From the NCBI RefSeq assembly GCF_003265995.1, contig NZ_MVJN01000007.1, positions 185,107-249,106 on the forward strand: a DNA stretch of 64,000 bases, written 5' to 3'. The notes under the pieces were generated by a model. That model saw only the letters and a list, made by a program, of their open reading frames with translations, did not search any database and had not been told where the DNA came from. The stretch is from Legionella quinlivanii. Its GTDB lineage: Bacteria; Pseudomonadota; Gammaproteobacteria; Legionellales; Legionellaceae. This document shows positions 1 through 7,538 of this stretch, piece after piece. Made by a program: the position numbers and the translations under genes. Position 1 is the first letter of the stretch. Every line of letters begins with the position of its first letter.

Positions 1-1
1 T

Positions 2-856
2 TGTATTTTATTTCAGGGTTTTTTTAATCAGGATGAGCTGGCGCTGGTGGTTGAGCATAATTTGCAGGTGGTTATACACCAGCCTTATCAGTTGGAATGG
101 CTGCTGGCTCAGGCGCTGCCCAAACCAGTGCGTGTATGGGTAAAAGTCAATACCGGAATGCATCGTCTGGGTTTTGCAATGGGCGATGTGTATGGCGTAT
201 TAAATGCTTTGCACGCCTGCCCCTGGGTTGATCGACAAATTGGTCTTATAACCCATCTTGCCTGTGCCGATGAGTTAAATAATCCGGCGAACCAGGAGCA
301 ATTAGGGCGATTTTTTGATTTGCGTTTGCCTGAATTTCCACTGGTAAAAAGCATTGGCAATTCAGCAGCGATTCTCTCTATACCTGATAGTCACGCAGAG
401 GTCGTGCGGCCAGGCATCATGCTTTACGGTATTTCTCCGTTCAAACATTCCTCGGGGCAGGAGTTGGGGCTGATACCGGTGATGCGTTTCCTGTCTTCCC
501 TCACCGCGGTCCAGCATTACCCAGCAGGCGTGCGGGTAGGCTATGGCGGGGAGTGGGAAACTGCAAAGCCTTCTGTGATCGGTGTGGTGGCCGTCGGTTA
601 CGGGGATGGATATCCTCGCCACATTGCCGCTAACACTCCGGTTTGGATCAATGGTTATCAGGCACCGATCGTTGGACGTGTATCGATGGATATGTTGACG
701 GTTGATTTAACTCATGTACCAGAGGCCGCCGTTGGTGACGCTGTGGAATTATGGGGGATCCATATTCCGGTTGAAACCATTGCCGATGCAGCCGGAACTA
801 TTCCCTATGAGCTAATTTGCCAGCTTTCGCCGCGGGTGCGAAGGGATAAGCTGTAA
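2..856 (+). CDS. alr: Alanine racemase, C-terminal part (5' end outside window)
   Basis: PLP-dependent racemase that interconverts L- and D-alanine for peptidoglycan synthesis in the cytoplasm. The frame is already open at base 2 and reads [19 protein letters not shown] before the first ATG at 47, so the gene starts upstream and that ATG is internal. The visible 284 residues hold the end of the TIM barrel and the C-terminal beta domain: a VGYGGEW segment matching the catalytic tyrosine region, then VGYGDGYPR and GRVSMDM, which are strong family signatures. The PLP-lysine motif lies outside the window. The stop is followed about 80 bases later by an unrelated lipoprotein gene. The family call is firm; alr versus a paralogue such as dadX cannot be separated from this part. 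Confidence 0.93.
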   Translation, partial: CILFQGFFNQDELALVVEHNLQVVIHQPYQLEWLLAQALPKPVRVWVKVNTGMHRLGFAMGDVYGVLNALHACPWVDRQIGLITHLACADELNNPANQEQLGRFFDLRLPEFPLVKSIGNSAAILSIPDSHAEVVRPGIMLYGISPFKHSSGQELGLIPVMRFLSSLTAVQHYPAGVRVGYGGEWETAKPSVIGVVAVGYGDGYPRHIAANTPVWINGYQAPIVGRVSMDMLTVDLTHVPEAAVGDAVELWGIHIPVETIADAAGTIPYELICQLSPRVRRDKL

Positions 857-935
857 CAAATCGGAAACAAATAGACCTATGGACGAATCTAGGGTAAAAT
901 GGCCATCGTTTTTACAACCTATCAAAGGTGAATAC

Positions 936-1385
936 ATGAAAAAAATTATGTTAGCCTCATTATCTTTATCTGTCCTGCTTTCAGGCTGTGCTCAAGTCAC
1001 AAATGAAGGTGTAGGCACAGTGACCGGCGGTGTAGTGGGCGGACTGATCGGCAGCCAGTTTGGCGGTGGTTCAGGTAAGGTCGCAGCAGCTGCAGGCGGT
1101 GCTTTGTTAGGTGCTTATTTGGGCGGGAATATTGGCCGTACTATGGATAGGCTTGATCGTCTGGAAATGCAACGTGCTCTGGAAAGTTCTCCGAGCGGAA
1201 AAGCAGTGGTATGGCGTAATCCTGACAGCGGTAACACTTACACCGTTACCCCGCAGAAAACCTATTACACGAACTCACAACCTTGTCGTGAATATACAAC
1301 CCGCGCTTTAATTGGCGGCAAAACTCAGGAAATTTACGGCAGAGCATGCCGTCAAGCCGATGGTTCATGGCGAGTGGTTAGCTAA
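936..1385 (+). CDS. Glycine-zipper outer-membrane lipoprotein (17 kDa surface antigen-like)
   Basis: 149-residue lipoprotein. An in-frame ATG at 879 exists, but the ATG at 936 has an AAAGGTG ribosome site just upstream and opens a classic lipoprotein signal ([18 protein letters not shown]), so I start there; the mature protein would begin at Cys19. Residues about 28-70 are very Gly/Ala-rich with GxxxG spacing ([21 protein letters not shown]), the glycine-zipper 2TM pattern of the Rickettsia 17-kDa antigen family. The C-terminal half contains [15 protein letters not shown] and ends in DGSWRVV, also typical of that family. Probable role is envelope integrity; the exact function is not known. 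It stands alone between alr and a CBS protein. Confidence 0.85.
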   Translation: MKKIMLASLSLSVLLSGCAQVTNEGVGTVTGGVVGGLIGSQFGGGSGKVAAAAGGALLGAYLGGNIGRTMDRLDRLEMQRALESSPSGKAVVWRNPDSGNTYTVTPQKTYYTNSQPCREYTTRALIGGKTQEIYGRACRQADGSWRVVS

Positions 1386-1405
1386 TCCAAAATTGCTTCT
1401 GTTTA

Positions 1406-1440
1406 AGGGTAGCTTTATTGCAAGCCAATCAGGCTGCCCT
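1406..1440 (+). terminator. Possible weak hairpin after the lipoprotein gene
   Basis: AGGGTAGC (1406-1413) can pair with GCTGCCCT (1433-1440) with one G-U pair. No clear T-run follows, so termination is uncertain. Confidence 0.3.
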
Positions 1441-1533
1441 AATCTAAAGTTTCACTAATTTAAAAAAAACCATAATTTCCTGTGCTATATTTGAACATAT
1501 GCCCCCTTAACAAGGTTCTGCAGGGAGTTTGCT

Positions 1534-1968
1534 ATGGCTCATCTTATATACTCGGCTTTGCCGCATCCGAGACGAGAAATTATATTTATTAAACCGGATT
1601 TAACGGTGACACAGTGCGTGGACATGATGACCACAGGGGATATTGGTGCTTTGGTGGTTCGCGATGATCAAAGCCTGTTGGGTCTGGTGAGTGAGCGCGA
1701 TATTATCCGCGAATGCCTGTTTAGAAATTTGCCTCCTGATAAAACGCCTGCGATTGATGTCGCCTGGAAAAACGTGAGTATCCTTACTGTTAATGATCCG
1801 ATCGAAAAAGCGATGGAAGTGATCACAGAAACCAAGCGAAGGCATGTGTTAATCACCGAAAATGGTGAACTAACCGCTATTTTGTCAATTGGTGATTTGC
1901 TATTTCACTTGCTCGAAGATAAAGCAAGAACTATTGAGCACCTGGAAAATTATATTCATACGTATTAA
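1534..1968 (+). CDS. Paired CBS-domain protein
   Basis: 144-residue cytoplasmic protein made almost only of two CBS motifs. The first spans about residues 15-70 (GDIGALVVRDDQSLLGLVSE, then RDIIRE). The second spans about 78-135 (DPIEKAMEVITETKRRHVLI, then LSIGDLL). Such modules usually bind adenosine nucleotides and act as regulatory sensors. No catalytic domain is attached, so partner and ligand are unknown. The start ATG has a CAGGGAG ribosome site about 10 bases upstream. It is a single gene, with 148 bases to the preceding lipoprotein gene and 78 bases to the next start. Confidence 0.85.
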   Translation: MAHLIYSALPHPRREIIFIKPDLTVTQCVDMMTTGDIGALVVRDDQSLLGLVSERDIIRECLFRNLPPDKTPAIDVAWKNVSILTVNDPIEKAMEVITETKRRHVLITENGELTAILSIGDLLFHLLEDKARTIEHLENYIHTY

Positions 1969-2046
1969 TTGAAACTCAAACTTCTCTCCATTACACTTTT
2001 AAGGCACTGTTAATACAGTAACCTTTAATTGATAATGGAAGAGCCA

Positions 2047-3231
2047 ATGCCTAAGCACTGTCAGTGGATACTCAGCTTCATCTTCTCCTTTTTTATTACA
2101 CTTGCATGGGCCAAAGATAGCGATAGCCAGTGGTACGAACTGGATGCGAATAATAAGGTGACAATCAAGGTCGACCTCTTTTTGTCTTCCACCTGTCCTC
2201 ACTGTCAGAAAGAAGATGCCTACTTCAAATCAATTGAGCCCCAAAACAAATGGTTGAAGGTGGAGCGACATTATATTGATCGGGACAAAGCATCCCTTGA
2301 GCTTTTCAATCAATACCTTAGTCAGCAAGATTCAACTGACTTTTCCGTACCAGCGGTTTTCTTCTGTAATTCAAAATGGGTTGGATTTAACGAAGCGGCT
2401 AACAGCGGAAAAGCGATTATGCAGGGTTTGGAGCTTTGCCGACAACAGATTGAAAAGCGGGGCCAGCTGACTAAAAACACCTCTTCGATTCTGGGTACTA
2501 TGGCGACCACCAGTATGATGGAAGCCAGTATCGAACAGGGAGCATCGTCTTCACCCCGCATATTGATTCCCTTAATGGCTGCAATCGATGCCTTAAATCC
2601 CTGTGCCTCTATTCTGGTGATGCTATTGTTTGCATTCCTGGTAGCAAGTAAAGATACCTATCAGAGATTAACAATTGCCGGATTATTTTTATTGACTGCC
2701 GGAGTGGTGCATTTTATTCAGCAAAGCCATATCCTCCATTTTTATAGCCTGTTGCCCTGGTTAAGGATTCCCGTGATATTAGTGGGTGGAGCATTAATCG
2801 GGTTTGCGTATTATAAATATACGAATAAATCAATTGAAGCCGTGGCCTTGTTCGGGGTGGTATTTTTCACCGCTTTAGTGGCGCAAGTCTATCAACTGGG
2901 ATGTTCTCCCAACATCGGTTTGATTTTTAAACAATGGCTCGGAGCACAAGGATACGATAGCATTAAGCAACAGTTACTGCTTGTTCTTTATAACTTCCTT
3001 TATCTGTTTTTCCTGGGGCTTTCCACAATTTTTATGTATGGAGTAACCCGCATGAAGCGTGCTTTGCGTTATGAGCAATTTATTAAATATTTTGCTTATT
3101 CCTTCTTATCGCTGGTCGGTATTACCCTGATTGTCTATCCTTATATCATAGCGAGTGCAGTTTATATGCTGGCTGCAGTAGTATTGGCAGTTATTGTGGC
3201 CCAAATCTTAAAATACTATAGAGTGCGCTAA
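2047..3231 (+). CDS. Secreted thioredoxin-fold domain fused to a CcdA-like membrane domain
   Basis: 394-residue protein. I start at the ATG at 2047 because GGAAGAG lies just before it and it opens a signal sequence (MPKHCQWILSFIFSFFITLA); a TTG at 2029 and an ATG at 2035 are alternatives. Residues about 30-150 are a thioredoxin/glutaredoxin-like domain with a CPHC redox motif (LFLSSTCPHCQKED) and a VPAVFF cis-proline-like segment. After a linker come about six to seven membrane helices. Two intramembrane cysteines are placed as in CcdA/DsbD relays: DALNPCA in the first helix and QLGCSPN later. In DsbD the thioredoxin domain is C-terminal; here it is N-terminal. Probable role is disulfide or reductant transfer across the inner membrane (inference). 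Its stop directly abuts the ATG of the CDGSH gene. Confidence 0.7.
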   Translation: MPKHCQWILSFIFSFFITLAWAKDSDSQWYELDANNKVTIKVDLFLSSTCPHCQKEDAYFKSIEPQNKWLKVERHYIDRDKASLELFNQYLSQQDSTDFSVPAVFFCNSKWVGFNEAANSGKAIMQGLELCRQQIEKRGQLTKNTSSILGTMATTSMMEASIEQGASSSPRILIPLMAAIDALNPCASILVMLLFAFLVASKDTYQRLTIAGLFLLTAGVVHFIQQSHILHFYSLLPWLRIPVILVGGALIGFAYYKYTNKSIEAVALFGVVFFTALVAQVYQLGCSPNIGLIFKQWLGAQGYDSIKQQLLLVLYNFLYLFFLGLSTIFMYGVTRMKRALRYEQFIKYFAYSFLSLVGITLIVYPYIIASAVYMLAAVVLAVIVAQILKYYRVR

Positions 3232-3504
3232 ATGGATGCTGAAGATGCAGGGCCTCCTCCTTATTTCCCCATTGCCTGGGATGTAGAAGAGGGGCAGACA
3301 TATGAATGGTGTGGTTGCAAGGAAACAAAGACGCCACCATTTTGTGATAAAGGGGATTGTAAGGAAAGAGTGCTCTACCAGGCGCCGCTTACGGATACAG
3401 TGTACTTTTGTCATTGTAAAGAAACAAAAGATCCTCCATTTTGTGATGGTTCTCACGCCAGATTATTACGTGAATTTATAAAGAAAAGAAACAACCAGGA
3501 ATAG
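3232..3504 (+). CDS. CDGSH iron-sulfur protein with two motifs
   Basis: 90-residue cytoplasmic protein with two CDGSH-type 2Fe-2S motifs. The second, CHCKETKDPPFCDGSH, is complete (3 Cys plus His). The first, CGCKETKTPPFCDKGDC, keeps the three cysteines but has Asp where the fourth (His) ligand is expected, with a Cys one place later. NEET-type proteins carry labile 2Fe-2S clusters and work in redox or cluster transfer. The start codon follows the stop of the thioredoxin/CcdA-like gene with no gap, so the two are very likely co-transcribed. The function of this bacterial subfamily is not settled. Confidence 0.85.
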   Translation: MDAEDAGPPPYFPIAWDVEEGQTYEWCGCKETKTPPFCDKGDCKERVLYQAPLTDTVYFCHCKETKDPPFCDGSHARLLREFIKKRNNQE

Positions 3505-3613
3505 CCGGCAGTTTTTATAAAGCGTTTGATATTTGCTGGAAAGCAAAAATTCACTTGATCTGCGCCTGGTGATTTGGGATTATCAGAAGATTTAATTTTC
3601 AGGTAGCGGTGGT

Positions 3614-4597
3614 ATGAGTAAACTGAAGGATATTCCTGTTGTTATAGAGAGCGGCAAAAAATACAAAACCTCTCAAGGTATCGTCGCGATTAAAGACGGC
3701 ATCAAATCGGCTGAAGAGGAAGCGCCCCGGTTACCTAAACCCAAATGGCTTCGGATTGTTAATAATACCAGTCCTGCCTACCATCAGGTAAAACAACAGG
3801 TTGAAAAACACCGTTTAGCGACTGTCTGCGAAGAAGCCAAATGTCCTAATATTGCGGAATGCTGGTCTCATGGAACGGCTACTATCATGCTCATGGGAGC
3901 TGTTTGTACCCGCGCCTGTCGTTTTTGTTCTGTGGATACGGGGAACCCGCGTGGCTGGCTTGATGCTCAGGAGCCTGAAAATTCGGCCAATACCGTCGCA
4001 CTGATGAATCTGGATTATGTTGTTTTGACCTCTGTAGATCGTGACGATCTTCCTGATGGCGGAGCCAGACATTACGCGGACACTATCCGCGCCATTAAAC
4101 AGCGTTGCCCCAGAACGAAGGTAGAAGCACTTACCCCTGATTTTCAGGGGGTCGAAGAGCATGTCGCCATACTACTGGACAGTGGTGTGGATGTGTTCGC
4201 GCAGAATGTTGAAACGGTAGAGCGCTTAACTCATCCGGTACGTGATATTCGTGCGGGCTACTGGCAGACTCTGGATGTGCTTGCTTTTGCAAAGCGCTAT
4301 CGACCCGATGTGCTAACCAAAACCAGTCTCATGCTGGGTTTAGGGGAAACCGATGAGGAAATCATTCAAGCGATGGATGATTTACGGGCACAAAATGTCG
4401 ATATCTTAACTTTGGGTCAATATCTGCAACCAACTAAAAACCATTTGCCTGTTATTCGATACGTTACTCCTGAAAAATTTTTAGAGTTTCGAGAAATTGG
4501 GCTGGCTAAAGGGTTTTTTGAAGTCGCCTCGGGTCCTATGGTTCGCTCCAGTTATCGCGCAGATCGCGTATTTAAAAAAGATAACCTGGGATTATAG
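3614..4597 (+). CDS. lipA: Lipoyl synthase
   Basis: 327-residue radical-SAM enzyme that inserts two sulfurs into protein-bound octanoyl groups to make the lipoyl cofactor of pyruvate and 2-oxoglutarate dehydrogenases and the glycine cleavage H protein. Both cluster motifs are visible: the auxiliary cluster [12 protein letters not shown] (about residues 72-83) and the radical-SAM CxxxCxxC in [13 protein letters not shown] (about 98-110). [24 protein letters not shown] and [12 protein letters not shown] are further family signatures, and the C-terminal SSYRADR is present. Length is normal. No lipB lies beside it; the next gene is a DDAH-like hydrolase 24 bases downstream on the same strand. Confidence 0.97.
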   Translation: MSKLKDIPVVIESGKKYKTSQGIVAIKDGIKSAEEEAPRLPKPKWLRIVNNTSPAYHQVKQQVEKHRLATVCEEAKCPNIAECWSHGTATIMLMGAVCTRACRFCSVDTGNPRGWLDAQEPENSANTVALMNLDYVVLTSVDRDDLPDGGARHYADTIRAIKQRCPRTKVEALTPDFQGVEEHVAILLDSGVDVFAQNVETVERLTHPVRDIRAGYWQTLDVLAFAKRYRPDVLTKTSLMLGLGETDEEIIQAMDDLRAQNVDILTLGQYLQPTKNHLPVIRYVTPEKFLEFREIGLAKGFFEVASGPMVRSSYRADRVFKKDNLGL

Positions 4598-4621
4598 ATT
4601 TATCACAAGAAAGGGAATTCC

Positions 4622-5386
4622 ATGTTCAGACGAGCAATTGTTCGCACTCCTGCCAAATCGATGGTTCAAGGTATTTCAAGCGCAGATTTAGGCCTTCCTG
4701 ATTACCATCTGGCACTTCTTCAGCATCAGCAATATATCAATGCACTCGAAAACTGCGGTGTTGAAGTGCTGGTTTTGCCTCCTGAAGAGGGATTTCCTGA
4801 TTCCTGCTTTGTGGAAGATCCTGCGTTATTAACCGAACGTATCGCTGTGTTGGCGAGGCCCGGAGCCGAGAGTCGGCAAGGGGAGGTTAGTCTTCTCGAA
4901 GAGAGTATCCGCCGCTTTTACGCTGCCAATATTGTTAAAATTCAGGCTCCGGGAACATTGGATGCCGGTGATGTGCTTAGAGTTGAAGATCATTTCTATA
5001 TTGGATTATCGAAGCGGACCAATATGGAAGGGGCCAGGCAATTAATTACCCTCTTACACAATCATGGGTACACTGCTTCAGTCATACCCTTAACCGAGTT
5101 TTTACATCTGAAAACCGGGGTATCCTATCTGGGCAAGGGAAATTTATTAGTCAGTGGGGAGTTAATAAATCACCCGGAGTGGGAGTCTTTAAAGCAAATT
5201 ATTATTGACCCCTCCGAGGCCTATGCCGCTAATTGCATTGTAGTGAACGACTATGTACTGATACCCAGCGGATTTTCAATGATTAATCTCCGCTTAAAAA
5301 GTCTTGGTTACAAGCTTGTGGAAATCGACTGCAGTGAATTCCGCAAGCTGGATGGTGGTTTGAGTTGCCTGTCTTTGAGATTTTGA
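4622..5386 (+). CDS. Dimethylarginine dimethylaminohydrolase-like (amidinotransferase fold)
   Basis: 254-residue enzyme of the guanidino-group-modifying superfamily. It has the FPDSCFVEDP substrate/acid motif (about residues 59-68), LDAGDVL, a histidine region HLKTGVSYLGKG (about 159-170) and a C-terminal nucleophile cysteine in GGLSCLSLRF, in the order expected for DDAH. DDAH hydrolyses N-omega-methylated arginines to citrulline plus methylamines. Related enzymes act on arginine or other guanidines, so the exact substrate is inferred. It follows lipA by 24 bases with an AAGGGAATTCC ribosome site and is convergent with the POT transporter gene. Confidence 0.85.
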   Translation: MFRRAIVRTPAKSMVQGISSADLGLPDYHLALLQHQQYINALENCGVEVLVLPPEEGFPDSCFVEDPALLTERIAVLARPGAESRQGEVSLLEESIRRFYAANIVKIQAPGTLDAGDVLRVEDHFYIGLSKRTNMEGARQLITLLHNHGYTASVIPLTEFLHLKTGVSYLGKGNLLVSGELINHPEWESLKQIIIDPSEAYAANCIVVNDYVLIPSGFSMINLRLKSLGYKLVEIDCSEFRKLDGGLSCLSLRF

Positions 5387-5400
5387 TTAAAAACAAAAAA

Positions 5401-6924
5401 TCACAGCAATTCAATATTCCGCCGCTTTAAATTTCCCTGGATCAGATGCGCCAGGAACCACATGACTAATCCAAGAATAATGGCGGATATTCCAAAGCCG
5501 AGATAGTAGTTTTGATAAATGGGCAGTGAGTCGATTGCCAGGATATCCTTAGGCACTGCGACAAAACCTGCCAGTTTTCCTGCAATGGTATTTGACAGCG
5601 AACTGGCCAGATACCAGACGCCCATCGCAAATGCCAGATCCTTGCTGTCACAATAGAGTCCTATCATACTAAGTCCAATAGCGCTTACCCAAAGCTCTGC
5701 TAATGTGATAAGAACATAAGTCAAACCAATAAAATTACCATTTACAAGCCCATTAGAGGACACGCTACCTGCCAATGCCATAATTAACAGCGCGATTCCA
5801 GCAAGTATGGTTCCGCTGGCAAATTGATAGGGGATTGTAAATCGCGGAATGCGGCGGTAAAAACGCGGGAGCTGAGTGCCCAGCAAAATGATCAGCAGGG
5901 GATTAAGTATTTGATAATGAGCAGGCGATATTTTAAGGCCCAGCAGCTGAAGATCAGAGTTACTCTTGGCAAAAAGTACCAGCGTGCTGTTCATCTGATT
6001 GTAAATTACAAAAAATATGATTGCTTCTATAATCAGCAAAACGGCGACCATTTGTTTTATGCGCGCAGTAGATGACAATTTCAGGGTCTTGATTAAAAAC
6101 CAGAGAATGCCTAAGCCGCAGCCGATACTAATCAGAATTATTGATAATTGAACATGCGAATAAGCAAAGAGGGTGAATAAATAGATACCCGCGATATAGG
6201 CTGCTAATCGTCCCGCCATTTTTCGGCTGAAGGGTTTGGCGTCCTGACCATAAATCACGTTATCATAGAGCCTGTACTTTTTAGCAAAATTCAATGCAGC
6301 AATCGATTTTCCAGCGAAAGCCAAAGTGAGTACCGACAAGGGCCCATAGCGGCTATCAAGCAGCGCAGGCGCAATCATCGTTGCCAGCAAGGCGCCGACA
6401 TTGATTGCCATATAGTAATAGGTCATTGCCGATTTGGCCTTAATGGCATTATCGCTGTAAATATGAGAAACCATGCTTGAAGCAGTGCCCATTAATAGGG
6501 AATTAGTTACTGGTACAAGGGCATAAGCCATGATGAACAGCTTATCCCCATGTTCGTTGAGTGAGTATCCGCTGAGCATTACAAATAAATAGGCTAAAGC
6601 AAGTAAAAAACCACCTAATAAAATTGAGCGCCTGATCCCTAATACCTGATCCGCCATAAATCCGCCTAATATAGGCATCAGATAACCCGTAGCCTGCGAT
6701 ACACCGATAAAGGCATAAGCCTGGGCATGGCTGTATCCGAGACCATGCTCGAGAAAGGGTCGGGTGAGGAATAAAATCAGAATGGTATTTAAAGCATAGA
6801 CAGCAAACTGGCTCCAGAAGGTAATGAGCACGATGTTATTGGTCTGTTGCTGGCGTGTATCTAAAATGGCGGAGTCACTCCTTGCAGCCTGAGAAAACAC
6901 ATTCACTCCTTGTGAAAACTTCAT
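5401..6924 (-). CDS. POT/PTR2-family transporter
   Basis: 507-residue MFS-type protein with about 12-14 hydrophobic helices. The PTR2 signature region (GGFMADQVLGIRRSILLGG, about residues 87-105) and the layout YYYMAINVGALLATMIAP, FVIYNQMNSTLVLFA and QILNPLLIILLGTQLP identify the proton-dependent oligopeptide transporter family (inner-membrane uptake of di- and tripeptides or related solutes). The first helix reads FWSQFAVYALNTILILFLT, so the usual ExxER proton-coupling motif is replaced by a TFWSQ-like sequence. Transport of another substrate or altered coupling is possible. The gene is convergent with the DDAH-like gene, with only 14 bases between stops. Confidence 0.85.
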   Translation of the reverse strand: MKFSQGVNVFSQAARSDSAILDTRQQQTNNIVLITFWSQFAVYALNTILILFLTRPFLEHGLGYSHAQAYAFIGVSQATGYLMPILGGFMADQVLGIRRSILLGGFLLALAYLFVMLSGYSLNEHGDKLFIMAYALVPVTNSLLMGTASSMVSHIYSDNAIKAKSAMTYYYMAINVGALLATMIAPALLDSRYGPLSVLTLAFAGKSIAALNFAKKYRLYDNVIYGQDAKPFSRKMAGRLAAYIAGIYLFTLFAYSHVQLSIILISIGCGLGILWFLIKTLKLSSTARIKQMVAVLLIIEAIIFFVIYNQMNSTLVLFAKSNSDLQLLGLKISPAHYQILNPLLIILLGTQLPRFYRRIPRFTIPYQFASGTILAGIALLIMALAGSVSSNGLVNGNFIGLTYVLITLAELWVSAIGLSMIGLYCDSKDLAFAMGVWYLASSLSNTIAGKLAGFVAVPKDILAIDSLPIYQNYYLGFGISAIILGLVMWFLAHLIQGNLKRRNIELL

Positions 6925-7538
6925 CCATAACTACATGCTAAAACCATAACACTCTTTGAGATTTGGGTATAGATAGATCTGAGTCTTCCTACCAATTAAT
7001 TCATACCCTCTCTCCCCTACGTGCCTCGGCTTGTCCCTGAGGGCTCCCCTCGTTTTTTCATTCTAAAAATACGTAGCTTATCAGGTCAAAATGACTTTAA
7101 ATAGTGTCGTTTCCGCGTAGGCGGAAATCCATCTTGCAAACAAAGTTAGGAATTACCTTGAGAAATAGATTCCCGCCTACGCGGGAACGACACGATAATA
7201 GACCTGTTTGGGCAATTGTTAAGTCATCCGCTGACTATATAAAAAATGAGGGATTCCTCAGGGCTTGTCCGAGGCATCCAGGAAATGCTTGAACTAGAGT
7301 CGGATTCGGAGGGCTATCGCATCTATTTAACCATGGAGTCCAGCCAAATTATTAAAGATCTTAGTTCTTGATTGAGAAGCTTGTGGATGCCTCGTACAAG
7401 GCGCGTAGCGGATTAAGGGTTCTAATTAATTTACTCCGTGTTGATTAAATGTTGGCTGTGTGTAAAAATGAGGCACAAAATAGTCTCTTACCCATTCCTT
7501 GAGAGATAAACAAGCGTTTCTATTTAGCGGAGAAATTA
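6925..7538. other. 614-base intergenic region rich in degenerate palindromic repeats
   Basis: No convincing gene. It contains a complete copy of the dispersed CCCGCG palindromic repeat (7104-7193). It also holds several fragments related to a CCTCGG-cttgt-CCGAGG motif, at about 7021-7050 (gtgcctcggcttgtccctga) and 7260-7280 (gggcttgtccgaggcatcc), and on the other strand at about 7385-7412 (ggatgcctcgtacaagg). It appears to be a landing site for short repeats between a core transporter gene and an accessory ankyrin gene, and it must also hold the promoters of the two divergent genes. Confidence 0.7.
7104..7193. repeat. Dispersed palindromic repeat, family A, copy 1
   Basis: Outer arms GTGTCGTTTCCGCG (7104-) and CGCGGGAACGACAC (-7193) are inverted copies. 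Each arm is itself a small palindrome around CGTAGGCG or CGCCTACG. The same architecture recurs near 20.3, 24.4, 26.5, 53.5 and 62.4 kb. Confidence 0.9.

Noticed and set aside
47..856. Alanine racemase fragment starting at ATG 47
   Set aside because: The frame is open to the window edge with alr-like residues before 47, so the gene starts outside the window.
7104..7292. 62-residue ORF inside the repeat at 7.1 kb
   Set aside because: Runs through the palindrome; no ribosome site or family.
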